Position numbers and translations under genes: made by a program
In this document: positions 53,001 through 63,600 of the stretch, piece by piece
Layout of the letters: every line of letters starts with the position of its first letter
How positions within the stretch are numbered: position 1 is the stretch's first letter
Notes under the pieces: generated by a model
What the model saw: the letters and a program-made list of their open reading frames with translations, nothing else
What the model was told of the DNA's origin: nothing
Database searches by the model: none
Origin: Glandiceps talaboti
Taxonomy: Eukaryota; Hemichordata; Enteropneusta; Spengelidae
DNA length: 64,000 nucleotides
Assembly (NCBI RefSeq): GCF_964340395.1
Contig: NC_135567.1
Span: forward strand, 5,709,899-5,773,898
Reading direction: 5' to 3'

Positions 53001-54645
53001 TGGAAAATGTGGCTGGAGAGTTCTGGAGACCAAACGGCATGCGATTTGCCTCATATAGACCCATGGGAGTTGTGAAAGCTGTCTTATGACGATCCTTTTC
53101 AGCAACCTCCACCTGCCAGTAGCCAGACGTTAAGTCCAGAGATGAGAAATACTTAGACTTGCCAAGAGCCTCCAGTGCTTCATCCATTCTTGGTAGGGGG
53201 TAAGCATCACGGATGGACTGCGAATTCAGCTTTCTGTAGTCGATGCATATACGCAGAGTACCATCTTTCTTGCGTACCACCACTATTGGTGAGGCAAAGG
53301 GTGACTTACTTGGACGAATCACACCAGTAGCTTCCATATCCTTGATGTGTTGCAAAACATCCTGATACTGTGAAGGTGGTATCCTTCGATGAGGTAGACG
53401 AAATGGTTTGTCATCCACAAGTGGTATCTCATGCTGCACTGTAGATGTACAACCATAGTCCAAAGGATGTTGAGAAAACACATCAGTATTACGACGTAGT
53501 AAATCTTGCAACTTCTTGAGCTGCCCAGGACTCTCAGTGGCTGCATTGGTCAGATCTACCCCACAGTTATCATGCACTGTATTCTGAGAGGACACAGGCT
53601 TGCTACCACTCCTAGTTGGTGGTCTTGATCTGTGACGCAGACTGCCTTTGCTGTTACCATTTGAAGTCCGCTTTGCTGCACGACCTTTGCGATTATTTGT
53701 GTCATCACCATTGACGTCACATTGTTTCGACACTTTAGTCACTCTAGGATCTTGACCGCTGGACAAAGTATCTTGTACTTGTACATTAATGTGTAGATCT
53801 GCTAGAGTAGTGTTGTGGTGAATCTTCACCGGTCTTGCAGACAAGTTGCATACTCTTACTACCACATGGCCATCTTGTACCGTGCCAATACTTCTACCAA
53901 TAACCAAACCAGCTCCTTTACTCTGACACCTTGGTCCTTCCACCATTACTGTATATGGTCCATCCCCAAGTGCTCTGGGGGCACGACAACTAACATGCTT
54001 CTCACTTTCTGGTGGGATAGTACAAGGACGCCGTCCAGTATATTTGGCACATCCAACACGGCCACTTTTGTCACCACATTCTGCTTTTCCTGTTTGCCTG
54101 AAAGCATCATACCACACCACAGACTCCCCCTTCACCAAACTCAGATAACTCCTACCACGAGTACTTTTAAGGTGGTCACGACTTGCTCGAATAACATTTG
54201 TACCAACAAGCAATGGCACTCTCGTCCTATACTCGGTAGTAGGAACAACAAACGCAGGGACTCCTTTGAACTGTTGACCAAGGAACTCAAGGTTAAGATC
54301 AATCACCCCTACATAAGGTACCAAGTGAGCGGTAGCCCCTTCAATAACAACACTGCTTGACTTTAATTGTTGATGAGATAGTTCTGGGTGCTGGGAAACA
54401 AAAACATCAGTCACTGATGTAATCTGGGAACCAGTATCAATTAAGGCACTGCATGTTATACCATTCACCGTAACTGTATCCTCATTCACTGGACCAACTA
54501 ACTGCTGATGCAACTCTTCTGGAGGGACAGTTGACTGCACTCCTATGTCACGTTGCAAGTTCAATTGGTTCTGCTTTAAATCTGCAGCTAATTTCTCAAT
54601 AGGGCTGGTGTTAACAGGTGAGCCCGTAGCTTGCCCTTCAGCCAC
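50044..54645 (-). CDS. pol: Pol polyprotein (protease, RT, RNase H, integrase)
   Basis: 1533 codons from 54645. The frame is open back to a stop at 54691 and its first in-frame triplet here is GTG, so it is probably made as Gag-Pol by frameshifting at 54657-54663. Residues below count from 54645. The protease active site is LIDTGS (D70). Reverse transcriptase is about 440-620, with SLDLTSGYW (D504) and YLDD (566-569). RNase H is about 720-845, with D728, E769, D795 and D838. The integrase zinc finger has H972, H977, C1004 and C1007. The integrase core has D1039, D1098 and E1134, with exactly 35 residues between the last two. A GPY/F-like region lies near 1250-1310. An acidic tail of about 200 residues ends in RYPVRQRRQPDRL. 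All catalytic residues are present. No chromodomain. Confidence 0.95.
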   Translation of the reverse strand: MAEGQATGSPVNTSPIEKLAADLKQNQLNLQRDIGVQSTVPPEELHQQLVGPVNEDTVTVNGITCSALIDTGSQITSVTDVFVSQHPELSHQQLKSSSVVIEGATAHLVPYVGVIDLNLEFLGQQFKGVPAFVVPTTEYRTRVPLLVGTNVIRASRDHLKSTRGRSYLSLVKGESVVWYDAFRQTGKAECGDKSGRVGCAKYTGRRPCTIPPESEKHVSCRAPRALGDGPYTVMVEGPRCQSKGAGLVIGRSIGTVQDGHVVVRVCNLSARPVKIHHNTTLADLHINVQVQDTLSSGQDPRVTKVSKQCDVNGDDTNNRKGRAAKRTSNGNSKGSLRHRSRPPTRSGSKPVSSQNTVHDNCGVDLTNAATESPGQLKKLQDLLRRNTDVFSQHPLDYGCTSTVQHEIPLVDDKPFRLPHRRIPPSQYQDVLQHIKDMEATGVIRPSKSPFASPIVVVRKKDGTLRICIDYRKLNSQSIRDAYPLPRMDEALEALGKSKYFSSLDLTSGYWQVEVAEKDRHKTAFTTPMGLYEANRMPFGLQNSPATFSRLMMSCLGDQNFSTVLIYLDDIVVFSESFEQHLARLQLVFDRLRQHGLKLKPKKCHFLQSEVKYLGHVVSAKGVNTDPEKIEKVREWKRPTNYKEVLQFLGFSGYYRKFVKGYSQIAAPLNRLTSGDARKKKGKKNVQERPAFVWTSECEHAFQQLKEKLTTAPVLGFPDFSLPFTLQTDASIDGLGAVLAQTQEGQERVIAYASRGLKPAETRYPAHKLEFLCLKWAVTDKFKDYLYGNRFTAWTDNNPLAYVKTTAKLDATGQRWISQLAMFDFDIRYRPGKSNANADGLSRMPREDVAATLDIVSATIRKKECEPNNDSLEQKPMHGTQVLPGMSPLELHLAQEEDEAIGKVLIWKQEKKRPSRRVRAKVSKETNLLLKQWERLSIRDNVLVRSTHTSTGMESWQLVLPEKMRDHVLEGLHDGNGHLGFDKTMDLVRARFYWPKMQSFVKNWCETCKRCVLRKSPPTSTRVPLVNIRTTAPMELVCIDFLSLEKSKGGEENVLVVTDHFTRYAQAYATKDQKAVTVAKVLWKEFFCHYGFPRRLHADQGRNFESALVKELCAITGVKKSRTTPYHPQGNGMTERFNQTLLNMLGTLDPTRKRNWKEYLGSMTHAYNSTRHESTGYPPFYLMFMRNPRLPVDLAFGVSEHSSETGDQSEYAEDLSRRLKESYSEAIRQADKARERQKKTYDKRTKEGMELHPGDRVLVVDKSPTIGKHKLRDKWESIPYIVLSKNPDLPVYDIQVEDGDRVRTLHRNMLKPCTFLTAEDREYQFKSKEDKKQDAIVNDDDSNVEPSSGSDDDDDMSDQGDIVKIHCPTGDALYTSFVESESALSPLQVPEMTKEPATGVAPERISTPAERLDSTIDAVGHSDELQSDLVPPLECIGADPSVGCRTGLPSNLMETIAEEGHLDNDPDEFFDAMGAEPTVTDSPVQLRDEHQKEATPDMTETPGQRRYPVRQRRQPDRLTYYSMALLCELLKSRI

Positions 54646-54649
54646 GGAC
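54601..54649 (-). promoter_or_regulatory. Predicted H-type pseudoknot after the slippery site
   Basis: Stem 1 pairs 54649-54640 (GUCCGUGGCU) with 54631-54622 (AGCUACGGGC), 10 bp with two G-U pairs. The loop is GAAGGGCA. Stem 2 pairs loop AGGGC (54637-54633) with GCCCU (54605-54601), 5 bp. Linkers are 2 nt and 16 nt. It begins 7 nt after the slippery heptamer, within the usual spacing. Pairing was worked out by hand, without energy calculation. Confidence 0.75.
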
Positions 54650-54650
54650 T

Positions 54651-56141
54651 TTACTCGTTTAAAGGTGTGTTGGTTGATGCTTCCTTGCCTTTAGACTTTG
54701 ATCGACATCCTGAACTTATGTGGCCTTCCTGACCACACTTAAAACAAGTAATAGGCCCACTCGTTTGGCGGCGTTGACGGCTACCACTAGTACTCTGAGC
54801 ACTACCACTTGAATTACCTTTGTCTTTCAAAGCCAAACTTGAAAGTTTCTCTTCAAGATCAATCACTTTGCTTGCTTGCTTCTCCTGGGAAGTAGCAATC
54901 TGTTTTACCAATTCAGTAAGTTCTGATAGCTCTGATTTCAAAACATTCTGCTTAGCTGGCTTCTCATTCTTTGTCACATGATCACCCCCTTGGCTAACTA
55001 CTGGTTGACTGCTAACCTTCTTTGACTTCGACTCAACTTTCACCCTTCTCTTTTCATGTGCCAATCTTCTCAACTGGTCTCGCAGATCTTTGAAGGTCAT
55101 ATGCCAAGGCTGCATGGGGTCCAGGCGGTTGTAAACCTCCTCCTCATGCAAACCTCTCATAAACTGGTGAGTAAGGCGATAATCACGATCTGGTAGTTGA
55201 CGTCCACCATGCTGTCTTTCCTCAATAGATCGAAGTACAGCATCAAGGGTGATGGCATACGAACAAGCTGACTCATTGGGTTGTTGAAGTCGTGAATAGA
55301 ATTCAGCCATAGGATCTAACGGACAACGAAGATCACCATATTCTGCTCTAAGCTCTTCGAATGCTCGTTCAGCAGTTTGTTCATGAACTGGCAAATTCAA
55401 AACTAGTTTTCTAGCTTCACCACCTAAATTTCTAACTATTGTCTGAAATTGTAAAGTAGTTGGCATAGCTCCTGCATTGAGTAAGTACTGGGTGTCTCTT
55501 ATCCAGTCTTCAACAAGGACCTTACAGTCTGGACTACCAGTCAAATTAGGTACATTCTTAATTTGATGTGAAGATGTCATGTTAAAATGTGGAGTATGTG
55601 TAGGTGTGAATGTAGGTTGACTGTATTCTGGAATGTGTGTCACAGGTTGTCCAACATGCTGACCTTGGCCGATAATCGGTGCACCACTAAACTTCTGGGT
55701 ACCACTAACAACAGGCTGCGGCAACCCACCACTAGATGGCACATGCACACTACCATCAACCAAACTTGGATAAGTCACATTCCCAGGGCTCTGTTGTAAA
55801 TTAACTCCCTGAAGTGGAGTGCTGGACGCAGGTGGTGGTGGTGATGGTTGACTACCAGGACCTGACATACCAAGAACGTTGAGACCACTACCTATGGGTG
55901 TTGACAACACATGACTGTGGGATGGAGTTGTAGTTGTATGTAAAGGGGTACTACTATACTGAGATCGGGATATATGTCTGGGTAATTTAGGTGTTGAATA
56001 AAGTGGAACGTGTGTAACAGCTACTTGTGACGGTTTCAAAGACAATGTACCAGGTTCTGGTTCATCCCTGGCTGCAGTCCCATAACCAGATTCCATTGCT
56101 GCAAATGATGCATCTAACTCAGGGTTTGTACCAGTTGCCAT
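54651..56141 (-). CDS. gag: Gag polyprotein
   Basis: 496 codons from the ATG at 56141, chosen because its context is GTTGCCATGG, a strong Kozak match. The frame is open further upstream to 56213, but that would add a 24-residue cysteine-rich hydrophobic lead (MVVCKCYMYSF...) that is unlikely for Gag. The N-terminal 200 residues are low-complexity, rich in P, S and T. A retrotransposon-Gag-like helical region follows at about 207-330 (DWIRDTQYLLNAG, ELRAEYGD, EFYSRLQQ). Then come a basic region, a helix rich in E/L/K, and a single CCHC zinc knuckle CFKCGQEGHISSGC (about 466-479) that would bind genomic RNA. It forms the virus-like particle core. The stop TAA at 54651-54653 follows the frameshift site by two codons. 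Confidence 0.93.
   Translation of the reverse strand: MATGTNPELDASFAAMESGYGTAARDEPEPGTLSLKPSQVAVTHVPLYSTPKLPRHISRSQYSSTPLHTTTTPSHSHVLSTPIGSGLNVLGMSGPGSQPSPPPPASSTPLQGVNLQQSPGNVTYPSLVDGSVHVPSSGGLPQPVVSGTQKFSGAPIIGQGQHVGQPVTHIPEYSQPTFTPTHTPHFNMTSSHQIKNVPNLTGSPDCKVLVEDWIRDTQYLLNAGAMPTTLQFQTIVRNLGGEARKLVLNLPVHEQTAERAFEELRAEYGDLRCPLDPMAEFYSRLQQPNESACSYAITLDAVLRSIEERQHGGRQLPDRDYRLTHQFMRGLHEEEVYNRLDPMQPWHMTFKDLRDQLRRLAHEKRRVKVESKSKKVSSQPVVSQGGDHVTKNEKPAKQNVLKSELSELTELVKQIATSQEKQASKVIDLEEKLSSLALKDKGNSSGSAQSTSGSRQRRQTSGPITCFKCGQEGHISSGCRSKSKGKEASTNTPLNE
54657..54663 (-). promoter_or_regulatory. -1 ribosomal frameshift site UUUAAAC
   Basis: In the gag frame the codons are CCU UUA AAC GAG UAA, so U UUA AAC sits in the correct phase for -1 slippage, two codons before the gag stop. 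After slipping, the reading continues AAA CGA GUA AAG UCC GUG into the pol frame. The pol frame is open only from 54690, so the gag-pol overlap of about 37 nt contains the site. Confidence 0.85.
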
Positions 56142-56994
56142 GGCAACAATGATTAGTGGACACAAACAAGCAATAAGACAAAATGAGTACATGTAGCACT
56201 TACAAACTACCAAAAATGTCTTATCAAGTTTACAATCACTGACAAAAACTTAGTCCTATAATTAAAGTTACACCACACAAAATGAACAAACTGACTTAAT
56301 GTTAATGCTTTGTACATAAAAGTAGCATGTTCTCAAACTTGTGATGAAAAAGAAAAAAAATACTGTGCACCTTCAAACCTGTATCTCTGGAAAGTTACAA
56401 TGAATGCTGGGATACCAATACCACACTAGTGTTTACACAATGTATATGAATGCACAGTAACACTAAAACTTAGTATATTCCATAGCAGTGTTTACAACTG
56501 AATGGAAATAAACACAGTTTGCAAACTTACTACACAGACGACTTCCACAAAAAAATTATATACTGTTGTCTGTGCAACAACTAAAACCTCTATATGAGTT
56601 TAGTTTTCCATACACCAAAAGTTCAAATTGTCTTTGCTGTTAAGCTAATAAAAAACAAGAACCTGAAAATAAAAATAAAATAATCACACAAAAAAAAAAT
56701 GGTTTACACGCTACAATAAAAACTTGAGTAAAGTATACACATCTTCATGTATAACACGCTGATAACTTCCGTTGATCAACAGCTGGCTGCTCCCTTGCAC
56801 TTGAAACTTGAAACCGGACGCGTTGCTTGGCGACGGCAGACGTCTCAGTTCCATGGATCCAAACGCAGTGGTGACGAAATCGCTCACACTCTCCACAGTG
56901 TAGCACCCGCAACCAGCATGAAAATGTCCAAAACTCGTCTTCTTCGTTAAATAAAATCGCTCAGTCCTCCACACAGCAATATGTCAGAACTCAC
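56142..56994 (-). other. Leader of the retrotransposon
   Basis: About 0.85 kb between primer site and gag start. An open frame at 56711-56974 has only a GTG start and no domain; I do not treat it as a gene. Confidence 0.6.
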
Positions 56995-57013
56995 AATCAC
57001 GTCGGGGTCACCA
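56995..57013 (-). promoter_or_regulatory. Primer binding site, tRNA-Trp type
   Basis: The plus-strand sequence AATCACGTCGGGGTCACCA, two bases from the LTR, equals the 3' end of animal tRNA-Trp(CCA) including the CCA tail, as I remember it. That makes the minus strand an exact 19-base primer site. The host tRNA itself is not in the window. Confidence 0.85.
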
Positions 57014-57015
57014 TT

Positions 57016-57664
57016 TGTGGCGGTCGGTTGCCGATCGGGGGCCCGGAGGCGCGTTGTGTCCCAATCGCTCGACCAGTTTGCGCCTCGTGTTATCACTGCA
57101 CACACACTAGGCTCTCACACAACAACAACACGAGACTGTTCGTTTGAATTGTGATCGACACTTTGCTGGTTTAATTCTTCATCACCATCTACAACATGAT
57201 GGGAAGGCGAAAGGTCAAGAGGGTAACAACTTTACAATAAAATACTAAAATACAAAGTTACAAGCTCATCAAAACTTGAAATACATCTATGACGCAATGC
57301 TAAATACAGGCGACTATGACAGTTCAATCACAGATGTTTCAATGTCTCAAAAAGTAGTAAAATCTAAATGAAAACTTTCCAAACTTCACTCGGACATCAA
57401 TACATATGTCATCTTTCGTTTGGCATACATCAAGAGTCTGGATGCTTTGGATTACTACACAAATTAAATAGTTTTTCTGAAGACATGAAATCACTTACCT
57501 ACAACATGATGGGAAGGCGAAAGGTCAAGAGGTCAAGACGAACATCGCCCTCTCACACATGAAGTGAATTACTTTTGTCTTTACTATATGCACAAAGGTA
57601 TAAAGCTTACAACATAAATATAAGTTAACAACACTACTACAAGGTTCTAAGAACCTGGGTCACA
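57016..57664 (-). repeat. 5' LTR (element sense), 649 bp
   Basis: Same length and ends as the copy at 49325-49973, with no difference noticed by eye. It contains the same 34-bp direct repeat (57189-57222 and 57499-57532). It would drive transcription leftward through gag and pol. Confidence 0.95.
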
Positions 57665-60600
57665 TCTACATACACTATAGCATACACCATAGAGTATTTA
57701 GATGCAGTGTGTATATTACAGACACTATGATATCACACACCATAGAGTACATAGATGTAGTGTGTATATTACAGACACTATGATATCACACACACCATAG
57801 AGTACTTAGATGCAGTGTGTATATTACAGACAATATGATATCACACACCATAGAGTACTTAGATGCAGTGTGTATATTACAGACAATATGATATCACACA
57901 CCATATAGTACTTAGAAAGTGTGTATATTACAGACACTATGATATCACACACCATACAGTACTTATATGCAATGTGTATATTACAGACAATATGATATCA
58001 CACACCATATAGTACTTAGAAAGTGTGTATATTACAGACACTATGATATCACACACCATACAGTACTTATATGCAATGTGTATATTACAGACATTATGAT
58101 TTCACACACCATAGAGTACTTAGATGCAGTGTGTATATTACAGACACTATGATATCACACACCATAGAATACTTAGATGCAGTGTGTATATTACAGACAC
58201 TATGATATCACACACCATAGAGTACTTAGATGCAGTGTGTATATTACAGACACTATGATATCACACACCATAGAATACTTATATGCAATGTGTATATTAC
58301 ATACAATATGATATCACACACCATAGACTACTTAGATGCAGTGTGTATATTACAGACACTATGATATAACACACCATAGAGTACTTAGATGCAGTGTGTA
58401 TAGTACAGACACTATGATAACACACACCATAGCGTACTTAGATGCAGTGTGTATATTACATACACTATGATATCACACACCATAGAGTATGTAGATGCAG
58501 TGTGTATATTACAGACACTATGATATCACACACCATAGAGTATGTAGATGCAGTGTGTATATTACAGACACTATGATATCACACACCATAGAATACTAAG
58601 ATGCAGTGTGTATATTACAGACAATATGATATCACACACCATAGAGTACTTAGATGCAGTGTGTATATTACAGACACTATGATATCACACACCATAGAGT
58701 ATGTAGATGCAGTGTGTATATTACAGACACTGTGATATCACACACCATAGAGTACTAAGATGCAGTGTGTATATTACATACACTATGATATCACACACCA
58801 TAGAGTACTTAGATACAGTGTGTATATTACATACACTATGATATCACACACCATATGGTACTTAGATACAGTGTGTATATTACAGACACTATGATATCAC
58901 ACACCATAGAGTACTTAGATGCAGTGTGTATATTACAGACACTATGATATCACACAACATAGAGTACTTAGATGCAGTGTGTATATTACAGACACTATGA
59001 TATCACACACCATAGAGTACTTAGATGCAGTGTGTATATTACAGACACTATGATATCACACACCATAGAGTACTTAGATGCAGTGTGTATATTACAGACA
59101 TTATGATATCACACACCATAGAGTACTTAGATGCAGTATGTATATTACAGACACTATGATATCACACATCATAGAGTACTTAGATGCAGTATGTATATTA
59201 CAGACACTATGATATCACACCATAGAGTACTTAGATGCAGTATGTAAAGTACAGACACTATGATATCACACACCATAGAGTACTTAGATGCAGTATGTAA
59301 AGTACAGACACTATGATATCACACACCATAGCGTACTTAGATGCAGTGTGTATTGTACAGACACTATGATATCACACACCATAGAGTACTTAGATGCAGT
59401 GTGTATATTACATACACTATGATATCACACACCATAGAGTACTTAGATGCAGTGTGTATATTACAGACACTATGATATCACACACCATAGAGTACTTAGA
59501 TGCAGTGTGTATATTACAGACACTATGATATCACACACCGTAGAGTACTTAGATGCAGTGTGTATATTACATACACTATGATATCAGTGTCACACACCAT
59601 AGAGTACTTAGATGTAGTGTGTATATTACAGACACTATGATATACACACTGCATCTATGTACTCTATGGTGTGTGATATCATAGTGTATGTACTATACAC
59701 ACTGCATCTAAGTACTCTATGGTGTGTGATATTATAGTGTCTGTAATATACACACTGCATCTAAGTACTCTATGGTGTGTGATATCATAGTGTATGTAAT
59801 ATATACACTGCATCTAAGTACTCTATTGTGTGTGATATCATAGTGTCTGTAATATACACACTGCATCTAAGTACTCTATGGTGTGTGATATCATAGTGTC
59901 TGTAATATACACACTGCATCTAAGTACTCTATGGTGTGTGATATCATTAGTATCTGTAATATACACACTGCATCTATGTACTCTATGGTGTGTGATATCA
60001 TAGAGTACATAGATGCAGTGTGTATATTACATACACTATGATATCACACACCATAGAGTACTTAGATGCAGTGTGTATATTACAGACACTATGATATCAC
60101 ACACCATAGAGTACTTAGATGCAGTGTGTATATTACAGACACTATGATATCACACACCACAGAGTACATAGATGCAGTGTGTATATTACAGACACTATGA
60201 TATCACACACCACAGAGTGCTTAGATGCAGTATGTATATTACAGACACTATGATATCACACACCATAGAGTACTTAGATGCAGTATGTATATTACAGACA
60301 CTATGATATCACACACCATAGAGTACTTAGATGCAGTGTGTATATTACAGACACTATGATATCACACACCATAGAGTACTTGGATGCAGTGTGTATATTA
60401 CAGACACTATGATATCACACACCATAGAGTACTTAGATGCAGTGTGTATATTACAGACACTATGATATCACACACCATAGAGTACTTGGATGCAGTGTGT
60501 ATATTACAGACACTATGATATCACACACCATAGAGTACTTGGATGCAGTGTGTATATTACAGACACTATGATATCACACACCATAGAGTACTTGGATGCA

Positions 60601-63600
60601 GTGTGTATATTACATACACTATGATATCACACACCATAGAGTACTTAGATGCAGTGTGTATATTACAGACACTATGATATCACACACCATAGAGTACTTA
60701 GATGCAGTGTGTATATTACATACACTATGATATCACACACCATAGAGTACTTGGATGCAGTGTGTATATTACATACACTATGATATCACACACCATAGAG
60801 TACTTAGATGCAGTATGTATATTACATACACTATGATATCACACACCACAGAGTGCTTAGATGCAGTATGTATATTACATACACTATGATATCACACACC
60901 ATAGAGTACTTGGATGCAGTGTGTATATTACAGACACTATGATATCACACACCATAGAGTACTTAGATGCAGTGTGTATATTACAGACACTATGATATCA
61001 CACACCATAGAGTACTTAGATGCAGTGTGTATATTACAGACACTATGATATCACACACCATAGAGTACTTAGATGCAGTGTGTATATTACAGACACTATG
61101 ATATCACACACCATAGAGTACTTAGATGCAGTGTGTATATTACAGACACTATGATATCACACACCATAGCGTACTTAAATGCAGTGTGTATATTACAGAC
61201 ACTATGATATCACACACCATAGAGTACTTAGATGCAGTGTATATATTACAGATACTATGATATCACACCCCATAGAGTACTTAGATGCAGTGTGTATATT
61301 ACAGACACTATGATATCACACACCATAGCATACTTAAATGCAGTGTGTATATTACAGACACTATGATATCACACACCATAGAGTACTTAGATGCAGTGTA
61401 TATATTACAGACACTATGATATCACACACCATAGAGTACTTAGATGCAGTGTGTATATTACAGACACTATGATATCACACACCATAGAGTACTTAGATGC
61501 AGTGTGTATAGTACATACACTATGATATCACACACCATAGCATACTTAGATGCAGTGTGTATATTACAGACACTATGATATCACACACCATAGAGTACTT
61601 AGATGCAGTGTGTATAGTACATACACTATGATATCACACACCATAGCATACTTAGATGCAGTGTGTATATTACAGACACTATGATATCATACACCATAGA
61701 GTGCTTAGATGCAGTGTGTATATTACAGACACTATGATATCACACACCATAGCATACTTAGATGCAGTGTGTATATTACAGACACTATGATATCACACAC
61801 CATAGAGTACTTAGATGCAGTGTGTATATTACAGACACTATGATATCACACACCATAGAGTACTTAGATGCAGTGTGTATATTACAGACACTATGATATC
61901 ACACACCATAGAGTACTTAGATGCAGTGTGTATAGTACATACACTATGATATCACACACCATAGAGTACTTACATGCAGTGTGTATATTACAGACACTAT
62001 GATATCATACACCATAGAGTACTTAGATGCAGTGTGTATATTACAGACACTATGATATCACACACCATAGAGTACTTAGATGCAGTATGTATATTACAGA
62101 CACTATGATATCACATACCATAGAGTACTTAGATGCAGTGTATATACTACATACACTATGATATCACACACCATAGAGTACTTAGATGCAGTGTGTATAT
62201 TACATACACTATGATATCACACACTATAGAGTACTTAGATGCAGTGTGTATATTACAGACACTATGATATCACACACCATAGAGTACTTAGATGCAGTGT
62301 GTATATTTCAGACACTATGATATCACACACTATAGAGTACTTAGATGCAGTGTGTATATTACAGACACTATATCACACACCATAGAGTACTTAGATGCAG
62401 TGTGTATAGTACATACACTATGATATCACACACCATAGAGTACATAGATGCAGTGTGTATATTACATACACTATGACATCACACACCATAGAGTACTTAG
62501 ATGCAGTGTGTATATTACAGACAATATGATATCATACACCATAGAGTACTTAGATGCAGTGTGTATATTACAGACACTATGATATCACACACCATAGAGT
62601 ACTTAGATGCAGTATGTATATTACAGACACTATGATATCACATACCATAGAGTACTTAGATGCAGTGTGTATATTACAGACACTATGATATCACACACTA
62701 TAGAGTACTTAGATGCAGTGTGTATATTACAGACACTATGATATCACACACCATAGAGTACTTAGATGCAGTGTGTATATTACAGACACTATGATATCAC
62801 ACACCATAGAGTACTTAGATGCAATGTGTATATTACAGACACTATGATATCACACACCATAGAGTACTTAGATGCAGTGTGTATATTACAGACAATATGA
62901 TATCACACACCATAGCGTACTTAGATGCAGTGTGTATATTACAGACACTATGATATCACACACCATAGAGTACTTAGACGCAGTGTGTATATTACAGACA
63001 ATATGATATCACACACCATAGTGTACTTAGATGCAGTGTGTATATTACAGACACTATGATATCACACACCATAGAGTACTTAGATGCAGTGTGTATATTA
63101 CAGACACTATGATATCACACACCATAGAGTACTTAGATGCAATGTGTATATTACAGACACTATGATATCACACACCATAGAGTACTTAGATGCAGTGTGT
63201 ATATTACAGACAATATGATATCACACACCATAGCGTACTTAGATGCAGTGTGTATATTACAGACACTATGATATCACACACCATAGAGTACTTAGACGCA
63301 GTGTGTATATTACAGACACTATGATATCACACACCATAGAGTACTTAGATGCAATGTGTATATTACAGACACTATGATATCACACACCATACAGTACTTA
63401 GATGCAGTGTGTATATTACAGACAATATGATATCACACACCATAGAGTACTTAGATGCAGTGTGTATATTACAGACAATATGATATCACACACCAGAGAT
63501 TACTTAGATGCAGTGTGTATATTACAGACAATATGATATCACACACCATAGAGTACTTAGATGCAGTGTGTATATTACAGACAATATGATATCACACACC

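Larger units (their letters stand above)
49325..57664 (-). mobile_element. Ty3/gypsy LTR retrotransposon, 8340 bp, apparently intact
   Basis: Element on the minus strand with two 649-bp LTRs in which I see no difference, a tRNA-Trp-type primer site, a leader of about 780 bp, gag, pol and a polypurine tract. The domain order protease, reverse transcriptase, RNase H, integrase defines Metaviridae (Ty3/gypsy). There is no envelope frame: pol ends 70 bp before the 3' LTR. Open frames of full length and matching LTRs suggest recent insertion. It lies inside the 53-bp satellite. The flanks show no perfect target duplication: atta on the left, tcta on the right. Confidence 0.95.

Noticed and set aside
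54643-54645. GTG as an independent start codon for Pol
   Set aside because: GTG starts are rare in animals. The in-frame slippery site with a pseudoknot explains expression better.
56142-56213. Upstream start of Gag with a hydrophobic signal-like lead
   Set aside because: The ATG at 56141 has a much stronger Kozak context, and the extra 24 residues look like leader sequence read through.
56711-56974. 87-residue frame in the retrotransposon leader
   Set aside because: It has only a GTG start, no domain and odd composition; most likely chance.
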